64,000 nucleotides of DNA from an uncultured Flavobacteriales bacterium (GTDB lineage Bacteria > Bacteroidota > Bacteroidia > Flavobacteriales > Flavobacteriaceae), in the NCBI GenBank assembly GCA_913020155.1, contig CAJWBA010000007.1, positions 1 through 64,000 of the forward strand. Direction: 5' to 3'. The position numbers and the translations under genes are program-made. Shown piece after piece: positions 21,300 to 30,546 of this stretch. Position 1 is the first letter of the stretch; the number at the start of each line of letters is the position of its first letter. The notes beneath the pieces are model-generated. The model was not told the origin of the DNA, did no database searches, and saw only the letters and a program-made list of their open reading frames with translations.

Positions 21300-21476
21300 A
21301 AAGGCAGGTATCCTGACTTACTTTGCTTAATGACCTTCCCATTCTATGAACAGTGGCGAAGCATTAATAAAACCTTTGGAAAAGGCTAAAGTTTACAGTT
21401 GCGGGAACAGTCTTGGATTTTAACCAAATTCCCTTTTAATCTCGAAACAAATTCGAGAACCATCTTACGCTATAAA
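21300..21476 (-). promoter_or_regulatory. Cobalamin riboswitch
   Basis: Minus strand contains AAAAGGGAATTTGGTTAAAATCCAAGACTGTTCCCGCAACTGTAAAC and the B12 box AGTCAGGATACCTGCC (21303-21318). Confidence 0.95.
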
Positions 21477-21521
21477 ATTAGTATATTTTTTTGATTAAAA
21501 AATTAAAATCAATCCATAATC

Positions 21522-21549
21522 TTGAAACTAAAAATTAACTGTAATTTTG
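21522..21549 (+). promoter_or_regulatory. Candidate promoter of the BtuFCD-like operon
   Basis: TTG (21522-21524)-N17-TAATTTTG (21542-21549), 5 nt before the proposed GTG start. Confidence 0.55.
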
Positions 21550-22676
21550 ATTCTGTGAAAAGAATTAATAACCTTTTAATAGTCGGTTTATTGTTCATTG
21601 GTTGTTCTCCTACTTCAACCAAAACTACTTTCATAAATTCAACTCAGTATGCCCAAGGATTCTCAATCGAAAAAAAGGAAAACTATAAAATCCTTTCACT
21701 AAAAAACACTGTTCCAAGTTCATCAAAAGTATTTCGATACCTCCTAATTTCAAAAGAAAACAAAATCCCGCAAAGCCTAAATTATGACGGAATTATTCGT
21801 ACTCCCGTAAAACGCATTGTTGCAACTTCGACAACACACCTCGCCTTTCTCGAGGAATTAAACGCAACAGAGAGCCTAGTTGGATTTCCGCAAATAAACT
21901 ACATATCATCAGTACAAATCAGAAAACAAATTGATGCTGGTAAAGTTATTGACGTTGGAATGAGTCAACAATTAAATGTGGAACGTATCCTAGAAGTTGA
22001 TCCAGACATCCTACTAAGTTTTGGAGTAGACCAAATAGATAATTCACTAAAACGATTCAACCGCATGGGAATACCTACTGCTTTTATCGGAGAATGGAAT
22101 GAGCAAGACCCTCTTGGTCGCGCTGAATGGATCAAAGTCTTTGGAGTATTATTGGGCAAAGAAAAAGAAGCTTTTGAGGTTTTTAAGAATACTGAAAAAA
22201 AATATATCGAAGCCAAAAAAAGTGCTTTAGAAATAAAAAGCAAACCTACCCTAATTGCTGGAGCTATTTATCAAGACGCATGGTATCTTCCCGGTGGGAA
22301 AAGCTATTTAGCAAAACTCTTTGAGGACGCCAACACCAATTACCTTTGGAAAGATAACACCCAAACAGGGAGTCTAGCCTTGAGTATCGAAGCAGTCTTA
22401 CAGAAAGGAAAAAACTCAAACTATTGGTTTGCACCAGGACAACACACCTCCTACTCCACCCTAACAGCGGAACATGCACTTTACTCAAAGTTCGAGGCCA
22501 CCCAAAAAAGAAAAATATTTACCTATGCGAGATCAAAAGGTAGTACCGGGGGAATTATTTTTTTTGAATCAGGTGCCTGTCATCCCGATCTTGTTTTAAA
22601 AGACATTATTCATCATATTTACCCAAATTTAGAACCTGATTACATACCAACATATTTTTTACCATTAGATGACTGA
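21522..22676 (+). CDS. BtuF-like ABC transporter substrate-binding lipoprotein; likely true start is GTG 21555
   Basis: RIVATSTTHLAFLEELNA...DPDILLSFG periplasmic-binding fold; from GTG 21555 the protein has the signal peptide MKRINNLLIVGLLFIGCS. Confidence 0.88.
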   Translation: MKLKINCNFDSVKRINNLLIVGLLFIGCSPTSTKTTFINSTQYAQGFSIEKKENYKILSLKNTVPSSSKVFRYLLISKENKIPQSLNYDGIIRTPVKRIVATSTTHLAFLEELNATESLVGFPQINYISSVQIRKQIDAGKVIDVGMSQQLNVERILEVDPDILLSFGVDQIDNSLKRFNRMGIPTAFIGEWNEQDPLGRAEWIKVFGVLLGKEKEAFEVFKNTEKKYIEAKKSALEIKSKPTLIAGAIYQDAWYLPGGKSYLAKLFEDANTNYLWKDNTQTGSLALSIEAVLQKGKNSNYWFAPGQHTSYSTLTAEHALYSKFEATQKRKIFTYARSKGSTGGIIFFESGACHPDLVLKDIIHHIYPNLEPDYIPTYFLPLDD

Positions 22677-23697
22677 ACTTAGCAAGTACAAAGGGTTTTT
22701 TACTTTTCTAATTGGAATGCTTTTCTTGTGCTTAGTATTCAATTTGAGTTTGGGATCTGTAAACATTCCACTTTGGGAGGCTATCAAAATCACGTTGGGA
22801 TACCCAACCACAAAACCCACATTTGAATACATTCTTTTGGATTATCGTATCCCAAAATCCATCACAGCAATGCTTACAGGTGGAAGCCTTGGAGTTTGTG
22901 GTTTGGTAATGCAAACCTACTTTAAAAACCCTCTAGCCGGACCTTATGTTCTTGGGATTAGTTCTGGTGCAAGTCTAGGAGTTGCACTACTCCTAATCGG
23001 AAGCAGCTGGCTTGGAGGCTTATTTATTTTTAGTGAAATTGGATTGAGGTGGGCAATAATGATAGCAGCAACTTTAGGGAGCTTTTTGGTTTTTTGTTTA
23101 ATTCTAATTGCCGCAGCACGACTCAACAACAGTACTTCTCTTTTAATTTTGGGGTTAATGTTTGGAAGTTTAACCGCCGCTATTGTCAACATTTTAATGT
23201 TTTTTGGGAGTAAAGAAGCCCTTCAAAAATACGTGTTCTGGTCCTTCGGAAGCTTGGGCAACATAAACGCCTCAGAGCTTAAGATTTTAGGTTTTATTCT
23301 CTTGATAGGGCTCAGTGTTGCTGTGTATTCTATCAAAAACCTCAACAGCCTACTTCTAGGAGAAAACTATGCGCAATCGCTCGGTGTTTCACTTAAAAAA
23401 AATCGCTATTTATTGATCTTATCCAGCAGTATCTTGGCAGGGACAACTACTGCTTTTGTGGGACCTATTGGATTCATTGGTTTAGCAGCACCTCATTTAA
23501 TTCGTTTACTAATTCCCTCAACCCGAGATCATAAAATAATATTACCTGCAGTATTTCTTGGGGGAGCACTTTTACTGTTGATCTGCGACTCTATCGCTCA
23601 AATCCCGGGAAGTGCCTATGTACTTCCGATCAATGGGATTACCTCTTTAATTGGAGCCCCGTTAATCATACTACTCATTTTAAGACAAAAAAGTTAA
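22669..23697 (+). CDS. FecCD/BtuC family ABC transporter permease
   Basis: DYRIPKSITAMLTGGSLGVCGLVMQTYFKNPLAGPYVLGISSGASLG; GPIGFIGLAAPHLIRLL. Confidence 0.94.
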   Translation: MTELSKYKGFFTFLIGMLFLCLVFNLSLGSVNIPLWEAIKITLGYPTTKPTFEYILLDYRIPKSITAMLTGGSLGVCGLVMQTYFKNPLAGPYVLGISSGASLGVALLLIGSSWLGGLFIFSEIGLRWAIMIAATLGSFLVFCLILIAAARLNNSTSLLILGLMFGSLTAAIVNILMFFGSKEALQKYVFWSFGSLGNINASELKILGFILLIGLSVAVYSIKNLNSLLLGENYAQSLGVSLKKNRYLLILSSSILAGTTTAFVGPIGFIGLAAPHLIRLLIPSTRDHKIILPAVFLGGALLLLICDSIAQIPGSAYVLPINGITSLIGAPLIILLILRQKS

Positions 23698-23700
23698 GGA

Positions 23701-24471
23701 ATGATTACGCTCAATAAACTTACTACAGGATATGCTAAAAATGGAGTTTTAAAAGAAATATCAACTGAGCTACAACTCGAAATAAAAAAAGGAAGCTTGG
23801 TAGGAATACTAGGAAGTAATGGAACTGGTAAAAGTACACTGATCAAAACCCTTGCAGGGTTCCAAAAACCACTATTTGGAAGTGTCCAAATCCAGGGAAA
23901 AACAGTTCACGAAATGAGTCCAAAGCAGCGCGCCAAATCCATAAGTGTTGTTTTGACAGAAAGGCAATTCAATGGTGATCTGATTGGGAGAGAACTTATT
24001 CAATTGGGAAGACAGCCTCACACCAATTGGAGAGGAAAACAAACCTCAGAAGACCGCGAAATTGTTTCACAAATCCTAAAGCAATTGAACATAGAACAAT
24101 TAGCTGATCAAATGCTCAAGACCATGAGTGATGGAGAAGTTCAAAAAATATTATTGGCACGAGCACTCGCACAACAAACTCCAATTGTTTTTTTAGATGA
24201 ACCCAGTTCCCATCTCGACCTTTTCAATAAATCCCTATTGTTTCAAGAAATCAAAAAAATTGTAAAAAAAGAGATGAAAACAGTGTTTTTTTCAAGCCAT
24301 GACCTCAACACCGCAATCCAAATCAGTGATCAAATTATTCTTTTACTGAATAATCAATGGGAATATGGAAGTCCTGATGAGTTAATTGAAAAAGGTGTGT
24401 TTCAAAACATATTTCCAAAAGAAACGATTCTTTTTGACCCCAAAAAAAAACAGTTTAATATTTGTGTCTAA
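23701..24471 (+). CDS. BtuD/FecE-like ABC transporter ATP-binding protein
   Basis: GSNGTGKSTLIKTLAG; MSDGEVQKILLARALAQ; IVFLDEPSSHLD. Confidence 0.94.
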   Translation: MITLNKLTTGYAKNGVLKEISTELQLEIKKGSLVGILGSNGTGKSTLIKTLAGFQKPLFGSVQIQGKTVHEMSPKQRAKSISVVLTERQFNGDLIGRELIQLGRQPHTNWRGKQTSEDREIVSQILKQLNIEQLADQMLKTMSDGEVQKILLARALAQQTPIVFLDEPSSHLDLFNKSLLFQEIKKIVKKEMKTVFFSSHDLNTAIQISDQIILLLNNQWEYGSPDELIEKGVFQNIFPKETILFDPKKKQFNICV

Positions 24472-24477
24472 AACAAC

Positions 24478-27327
24478 TTATTTGGTAAGATACATTTTAC
24501 GTCTTGCGTAAAGATCATAAAACTCATCATCTTTTAGACTATCAATAAAGAGTATGCTTTCTCCAGTACTTTTCATCTCGGGTCCAAGCTGCTTATTTAC
24601 ATTTGGGAATTTGTTGAATGAAAATACAGGTTGTTTTATTGCATAACCCTCTAACTGTGGATTGAAGTTGAAATCTTTTATTTTTTTCTCCCCTAACATC
24701 ACCTTAGTAGCATAATTCACATAAGGTTCTTTGTATGCTTTAGCAATAAAAGGAACTGTTCTTGAAGCTCTGGGATTCGCCTCAATGATAAAAACTTTAT
24801 CGTTCTTTACTGCAAATTGAATGTTAATGAGTCCAACTGTTTTTAATTCTCTTGCAATCTTAACCGTATGATCTTTGATTTGCTGTAAAACATATTCTCC
24901 CAAATTGAATACGGGAAGCGTTGCGTTGGAATCTCCGGAATGAATTCCACAAGGTTCAATATGCTCCATTATTCCAATAATGTAGACATCTTCACCATCA
25001 CAAATTGCATCAGCTTCTGCTTCAATAGCACCGTCTAAATAGTGATCCAAAAGCAATTTGTTGTTTGGAATCTTACGAAGTAAGTCCACCACATGGGCTT
25101 CCAACTCTTCTTTATTGATTACAATTTTCATTCCTTGCCCTCCCAATACATAAGAAGGACGAACCAAAATTGGGAAGTCCAATTCATCAGCCAAAGCCAA
25201 AGCCTCATCGGCGTTTTCGGCAACTCCGAAATCAGGATAAGGAATGTTATTTTGTTTTAAAAGTGTAGAAAAACTTCCACGATCTTCCGCCAAATCAAGG
25301 GCTTGGAAGCTTGTTCCAATAATTTTTATGCCATAGCGTTCAAGCTTTTCAGCTAATTTTAAGGCGGTTTGACCTCCAAGCTGAACAATTACACCCTCAG
25401 GTTTTTCGTGTTGAATGATGTCATAAATATGTTCCCAAAATACGGGCTCAAAATACAATTTATCCGCTACATCAAAATCGGTAGATACCGTTTCTGGATT
25501 ACAGTTGATCATAATGGTCTCATAACCGCATTCCGAAGCCGCTAAAACCCCGTGAACACAGCAATAATCAAACTCGATTCCTTGACCAATTCGGTTAGGT
25601 CCAGAACCCAAAACAACTATTTTCTTTCGATCAGAAACCACACTTTCGTTGTCACTGAAAGGCTCTTTATTGTTAAGCTGTATTTTTTCTTCAAAAGTAG
25701 AATAGTAATAAGGAGTTTTAGCAGCAAATTCAGCAGCACAAGTATCTACCAATTTGTAAACCCTCTGAATTCCCATTTTGGAACGACATTTGTAAACTTC
25801 GCTCTCCATACAATCAAGCATATGAGCAATTTGACGATCCGCAAATCCTTTTTGCTTTGCCTCTAATAACAAGGCTTTTTCAATGGTATCAATCGAGTAA
25901 TTAGAAATTTCTTTTTCTAAAGTAAACAACTCTTCGTATTGGCGAAGAAACCATAAGTCTATTTTGGTGATTTCATAAATTCTACTCAACGGTATTCCCA
26001 TTTGAATAGCATCATAAATCACAAAAACACGATCCCAACTAGGATTGGTAAGCTTTGAAATTATTTGGTCGTAATCATTGTATCCTTTTCCGTCGGCACC
26101 CAAACCATTTCTTTTGATCTCCAAAGACTGTGTAGCCTTGTGCAATGCCTCTTGGAACGAACGTCCAATTCCCATTACTTCTCCTACAGATTTCATCTGA
26201 AGTCCCAGTACACGATCGGAACCTTCAAATTTATCAAAGTTCCAACGAGGTATTTTTACAATAACATAATCAACCGCAGGTTCAAAAAAAGCCGAAGTTG
26301 ATTTGGTTATCTGATTTTCTAATTCGTCTAAAGTGTACCCTATCGCCAGCTTTGAAGCTACTTTAGCAATTGGATATCCCGTTGCTTTTGATGCCAATGC
26401 TGAAGATCGAGATACACGAGGATTGATTTCGATGGCAACAATATCCTCATTTTCATCAGGACTAACCGCAAACTGAACGTTACACCCTCCAGCAAAATCT
26501 CCGATGCTTCGCATCATTTTAATGGCCATGTCACGCATTCGTTGATAGGTTGTATCGGACAAGGTCATTGCAGGTGCAACTGTAATAGAATCTCCTGTAT
26601 GAATCCCCATTGGATCCATGTTTTCGATAGCACAAATGATTACTACATTATCGTTTTTATCTCGCAACAATTCCAGCTCATACTCTTTCCAACCCAACAA
26701 AGCCTTATCAATCAAAACCTCATGAATTGGAGAAGCTTCGAGACCTCGAGTTAGCAGTTGGTCAAATTCTCCAGCGTTGTGAACAAATGATGCTCCTGTC
26801 CCTCCAAGGGTAAACGAAGGACGAATTACCAGAGGGAAACCAAATTTCTGAGCAATTTCTTTTCCTTTCAAAAAAGAAGTAGCCGTTTCTGCCTCGGCAA
26901 CAGGAATCTCTATTTGTCTGAGCAGTTGTTTAAATTTCTCTCGATCTTCGGTGATGTTAATTGCATCGATATCCACTCCAATAAGCTCAATATCGTAATC
27001 TTTCCAAATACCTTTTTCATCAGCTTCAATACACAAATTCAATGCGGTTTGTCCTCCCATTGTTGGAAGTACAGCATCGATATCGTGCTTTTTCAAAATC
27101 TCGATGATTGATTTTGTAGTCAACGGTTTAAGATAAACATGATCAGCCATTGTAGGATCAGTCATGATCGTTGCTGGATTGGAGTTGATCAATATAGTAG
27201 TGATACCATCCTCTCTTAACGATCGTAAAGCTTGTGTTCCAGCATAATCAAATTCACAAGCTTGACCGATAATGATTGGCCCTGATCCGATAATCAGTAC
27301 TGTCTTAAGTTGTTGTTGCTTAGGCAT
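24478..27327 (-). CDS. carB: Carbamoyl-phosphate synthase large subunit
   Basis: GSGPIIIGQACEFDYAGTQA; two ATP-grasp halves; GSGPNRIGQGIEFDYCCVH. Confidence 0.97.
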   Translation of the reverse strand: MPKQQQLKTVLIIGSGPIIIGQACEFDYAGTQALRSLREDGITTILINSNPATIMTDPTMADHVYLKPLTTKSIIEILKKHDIDAVLPTMGGQTALNLCIEADEKGIWKDYDIELIGVDIDAINITEDREKFKQLLRQIEIPVAEAETATSFLKGKEIAQKFGFPLVIRPSFTLGGTGASFVHNAGEFDQLLTRGLEASPIHEVLIDKALLGWKEYELELLRDKNDNVVIICAIENMDPMGIHTGDSITVAPAMTLSDTTYQRMRDMAIKMMRSIGDFAGGCNVQFAVSPDENEDIVAIEINPRVSRSSALASKATGYPIAKVASKLAIGYTLDELENQITKSTSAFFEPAVDYVIVKIPRWNFDKFEGSDRVLGLQMKSVGEVMGIGRSFQEALHKATQSLEIKRNGLGADGKGYNDYDQIISKLTNPSWDRVFVIYDAIQMGIPLSRIYEITKIDLWFLRQYEELFTLEKEISNYSIDTIEKALLLEAKQKGFADRQIAHMLDCMESEVYKCRSKMGIQRVYKLVDTCAAEFAAKTPYYYSTFEEKIQLNNKEPFSDNESVVSDRKKIVVLGSGPNRIGQGIEFDYCCVHGVLAASECGYETIMINCNPETVSTDFDVADKLYFEPVFWEHIYDIIQHEKPEGVIVQLGGQTALKLAEKLERYGIKIIGTSFQALDLAEDRGSFSTLLKQNNIPYPDFGVAENADEALALADELDFPILVRPSYVLGGQGMKIVINKEELEAHVVDLLRKIPNNKLLLDHYLDGAIEAEADAICDGEDVYIIGIMEHIEPCGIHSGDSNATLPVFNLGEYVLQQIKDHTVKIARELKTVGLINIQFAVKNDKVFIIEANPRASRTVPFIAKAYKEPYVNYATKVMLGEKKIKDFNFNPQLEGYAIKQPVFSFNKFPNVNKQLGPEMKSTGESILFIDSLKDDEFYDLYARRKMYLTK

Positions 27328-27352
27328 TGGTGGTAAAAGTTAGATTTTATTA

Positions 27353-27389
27353 ATAAAAAAAAGGTGTTACTTTAAAAAAGTAACACCTT
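27353..27389 (-). terminator. Rho-independent terminator downstream of rpmH
   Basis: AAGGTGTTACTTTAAAAAAGTAACACCTT inverted repeat followed on the minus strand by a T run. Confidence 0.85.
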
Positions 27390-27411
27390 AAATTATTAAT
27401 GTTTAGATTCA

Positions 27412-27570
27412 TTATTTTTTATGTCTTGGCTCGCAAGATACGGATATTTTTTTACGTCCTTTTGCTCTACGGCTTGCTAAAACTTTACGCCCGTTTACAG
27501 ATGACATACGCTCACGAAATCCGTGTTTGTTTCTTCTCTTTCTCTTCGAGGGTTGAAATGTTCTTTTCAT
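27412..27570 (-). CDS. rpmH: 50S ribosomal protein L34 (absent from supplied ORF track)
   Basis: [52 protein letters not shown]. Confidence 0.97.
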   Translation of the reverse strand: MKRTFQPSKRKRRNKHGFRERMSSVNGRKVLASRRAKGRKKISVSCEPRHKK

Positions 27571-27619
27571 AAAATGTAAGTTTGAATAAAGACTTTTGTC
27601 TTGCTTTTCAAAGCGTTTG

Positions 27620-27649
27620 CAAATATACGATAAGTTTTATTTTAGACAA
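27620..27649 (-). promoter_or_regulatory. Promoter of rpmH
   Basis: Minus strand TTG-N19-TATATTTG. Confidence 0.6.
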
Positions 27650-27789
27650 GCGTTTTTAAAAAACAATAGAATATTATTCACAAGAATTTAGGTTAGATCA
27701 TTTTGCTGCGTAAAGCTCCAAATTTTTCAACCTCTTATCTATAAAATTTGATACACAACCCAATAGTAAGTTAGAATTTAATTAAGAGA

Positions 27790-27915
27790 AACCCATAGAT
27801 ACTTATTTAAATAAGTGTTTATGGGTTCAACGCATGATAAATCAATAGATTTGGTCAAAAATTTGCATCATACTTTGCTTATGATCACTTCCTGTTTTTT
27901 GGAAACAAAAAACAG
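27790..27915 (+). ncRNA. Candidate structured RNA (three consecutive hairpins), function unknown
   Basis: 27790-27827 38-nt hairpin with two G-U wobbles; 27867-27885 6-bp stem; 27892-27915 perfect 10-bp stem with GAAA loop. Confidence 0.35.
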
Positions 27916-27993
27916 CATAAATACCGACTGTTCTTCTTTATTTCTTCCAGCATAATGATTAGTTTTTATTAACTTTGGTGAAAATATTAAATA

Positions 27994-28509
27994 ATGTTTC
28001 CTAAGATCATCAAACTCATTCTGGCTTTTTTCACTATTGCATTTAGCGTCTATCAATTTTATGAAGGATCCGTTGGAAACGGGATTTTCCTTCTGTTGAT
28101 TTGTGGAATGTTTATTTTACTATATTACAAAAACGAGTTTATTCTTTTGGCTTTCTTTCAACTGAGAAAACAAAATTTTGAAGGTACCCTAAAATGGTTG
28201 AATCGGATATCGAACCCAGAGCAGAATTTGGTGGTCAAGCAACAAGGGTATTTTAACTACTTACACGGAATAATTCTTTCGCAGACAAATCTGACAAAGG
28301 CAGAAAAATATTTTAAGAAGGCAATTGAGTTAGGAATGTCAATGGACACCGATTTGGCTATGGCCAATTTGAGTCTTGCCGGGATTTACATGCAAAAACG
28401 AAGAAAAAGAGAGGCTACCCTACTACTAAATAAAGCTAAGAAACTAGACAGCCAAGGAATGTTGGTGGGGCAAATCAAAGAAATGAAGCAACAAATGAAA
28501 CGAATCTAA
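27994..28509 (+). CDS. Membrane-anchored TPR-like hypothetical protein
   Basis: Two N-terminal TM segments, then AEKYFKKAIELGMSMDTDLAMANLSLAGIYMQKRRKREATLLLNKAKKL. Confidence 0.65.
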   Translation: MFPKIIKLILAFFTIAFSVYQFYEGSVGNGIFLLLICGMFILLYYKNEFILLAFFQLRKQNFEGTLKWLNRISNPEQNLVVKQQGYFNYLHGIILSQTNLTKAEKYFKKAIELGMSMDTDLAMANLSLAGIYMQKRRKREATLLLNKAKKLDSQGMLVGQIKEMKQQMKRI

Positions 28510-29420
28510 GGTCCGATTTCAGCGAAATCTGGCAAGGCTATGTAATACTTCTTGCGAGATTTGTTGTTTAAGTGATTTTCCAACAACCATGGGTTGTAAA
28601 TTTTCAGTTGTTTGTAGTTAATCCCCATTGTCTTTGCAAAAGCTGCAATATTCGTTATGGCAGTATCAACTGGTATTTTTTTTGACTTCAACTCCCCATA
28701 GAGATCAATAGTGTCGAAAACAAATCCATATTGATTGGGGTTAGAAAGGATTTCTTTCATTGCCAAAACTCTAAAAACATATCTTTTGGTTTCTGTGTTG
28801 AGCAGTAAATCGTAATAGTTTTCTACCTGTTGTTTTTCGAGCAATCTTTTGATCCCAGAAATACCTCTATTGTATGATGCAGCAGCCAATGTCCAAGTAC
28901 CCAATTTCTTTTTTGCCTTTTTCAAATAAGCACAAGCAACTCTGGTTGACAGTTCAAGGTGATAGCGTTCATCAACATTTGAATTTACTTCAAGCCCCAT
29001 TTCTTTTCCAGTGGTTCTCATTATTTGCCAGAATCCTTTGGCTCCAGCAGGAGATATTACATTCTCTAAACTACTTTCTATTACGGCCAAATATTTGAAA
29101 TCATCGGGAACTCCCTCTTCTTTTAAGATGCGCTCAATTAATGGGAAATATTGATTACTCCTTTTAATCATCAACATCATATTGGACTGCCAATAGGTAT
29201 TTACCAAAAGTTCCTTGTCCATACGTTTACGAAGATCATCATCTTCCATGACTACGGTTTCTCCAGAAAAAGTGTATTCTTTGGCAATATGAAGAGCATA
29301 AACTTTAGAGGGTTCTCCAAGACCGTAGGTCATAAAAGCAGTTCCACCTAAAATATTATTACTGACAAGAATTATTGTTCCTATCACTAAAACAATGGTT
29401 ATTGTATTTTTATTTTTCAT
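28506..29420 (-). CDS. Lytic transglycosylase (SLT domain; MltD-like)
   Basis: YLAVIESSLENVISPAGAKGFWQIMRTTGKEMGL...ERYHLELSTRVACAYLKKAKKKLGTWTLAAASYNRG. Confidence 0.9.
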   Translation of the reverse strand: MKNKNTITIVLVIGTIILVSNNILGGTAFMTYGLGEPSKVYALHIAKEYTFSGETVVMEDDDLRKRMDKELLVNTYWQSNMMLMIKRSNQYFPLIERILKEEGVPDDFKYLAVIESSLENVISPAGAKGFWQIMRTTGKEMGLEVNSNVDERYHLELSTRVACAYLKKAKKKLGTWTLAAASYNRGISGIKRLLEKQQVENYYDLLLNTETKRYVFRVLAMKEILSNPNQYGFVFDTIDLYGELKSKKIPVDTAITNIAAFAKTMGINYKQLKIYNPWLLENHLNNKSRKKYYIALPDFAEIGP

Positions 29421-29431
29421 TTAAATTAAAT

Positions 29432-30118
29432 TTAGGACAATATTTTGGATAACTCCAAATTGAACCAATGGTTTTGAACCAATATCATTGCATGTGTCCC
29501 GTCAGTCAGTTCATGAAGATAAGGAGTTTTTATGATATTCTTTAAAGGAAAAACAGTGTCTTTATCTCCATGGATATGAATTAACTCAGGATCAAAGTTT
29601 TTTTGCTTCCAATTTACCAAAGTATGAATTGCCCATTTCAGATAATTTGGATCTCGTTCGGATAAGTATTTTTGGTACAACCCTATTTTGCGCCCCACAG
29701 AACTCCCAAAAACAAAAAAGGCTAAACTTTCAAGGTTTTTTATCCATTGGGTGGGCAACATTTTGTGTGCATTCGTTTTTTGGGATATTTTCATGGAAAG
29801 AGACAGTTCCTTGTTGGATTTAACACTCGAAACAATTACAACTTTATGACAATAGATGTGTTTGGCCATTTCTTGAACCATAATTCCACCAAAAGAAACG
29901 CCCAGCAAAATCGGATCTTGATGATGAACGCGTTCGCACATTCGCAGAGCGTAATCTTCGATAGGTTCTTCAAATTCTGGAGTAATCCAAGACAAATGAA
30001 CTACGTCAAAGGAATCCGATAAATCAATAAACTCAAATATTTGGGGACTGGCTGCCATTCCTGGCATCAAATACAGGCCTCTCTTTTTTGTCTCCTTTTT
30101 CGATTGTGGTTGCATCAT
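29432..30118 (-). CDS. Alpha/beta hydrolase
   Basis: GVSFGGIMVQEMA nucleophile elbow; IHGDKDTVFP; GTHAMI. Confidence 0.8.
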   Translation of the reverse strand: MMQPQSKKETKKRGLYLMPGMAASPQIFEFIDLSDSFDVVHLSWITPEFEEPIEDYALRMCERVHHQDPILLGVSFGGIMVQEMAKHIYCHKVVIVSSVKSNKELSLSMKISQKTNAHKMLPTQWIKNLESLAFFVFGSSVGRKIGLYQKYLSERDPNYLKWAIHTLVNWKQKNFDPELIHIHGDKDTVFPLKNIIKTPYLHELTDGTHAMILVQNHWFNLELSKILS

Positions 30119-30252
30119 AACTTATTTAACAAATAATTCGTATCTTTATACTCCATTTATTAAGATGGTTGTTCATCCAACATCTTTTTGAGACTTATTT
30201 AATGTCAAAAATGATTTTTGATAATATTTTGAATATAACTTAATCAATCACT

Positions 30253-30546
30253 ATGAGTCAACTAATCCTCGAAAATAATGAATTTTTACGTCAATTTGAA
30301 GTTGTTGTAAACGGATCCATGGCACGCATTGAATATGCAGAACAAGAACGAAAAATTTTCCTGACCAAGTTGATTGTTCCCGAAGAGATTGATATGGCAA
30401 CTTTCAAAGATGAATTCATCAAAACAGTTCTTGATTATGTTGCCGAGAAAAAACTGAGAGTCGTTCCAACCAGTCCAGAGATTGCTGTTTTTTTACGAAA
30501 AAACAAGCGTTACAAAGAACTTTTACCCGTAGGGATAAAGTTATAA
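30253..30546 (+). CDS. Small GNAT-like N-acetyltransferase (COG2388-type)
   Basis: 97 aa; ARIEYAEQERKIFLTKLIVPEE...LRVVPTSPEIAVFLRKNKRYKELL. Confidence 0.7.
   Translation: MSQLILENNEFLRQFEVVVNGSMARIEYAEQERKIFLTKLIVPEEIDMATFKDEFIKTVLDYVAEKKLRVVPTSPEIAVFLRKNKRYKELLPVGIKL

Noticed and set aside
25552-25866. Antisense ORFs across carB, including 104 aa at 25552
   Set aside because: Shadow ORFs of a well-conserved gene
27868-28056. Minus-strand 62-aa ORF covering the candidate ncRNA region
   Set aside because: Runs into the opposite TPR gene, low-complexity composition and no recognisable family; the hairpins are a better description of the region
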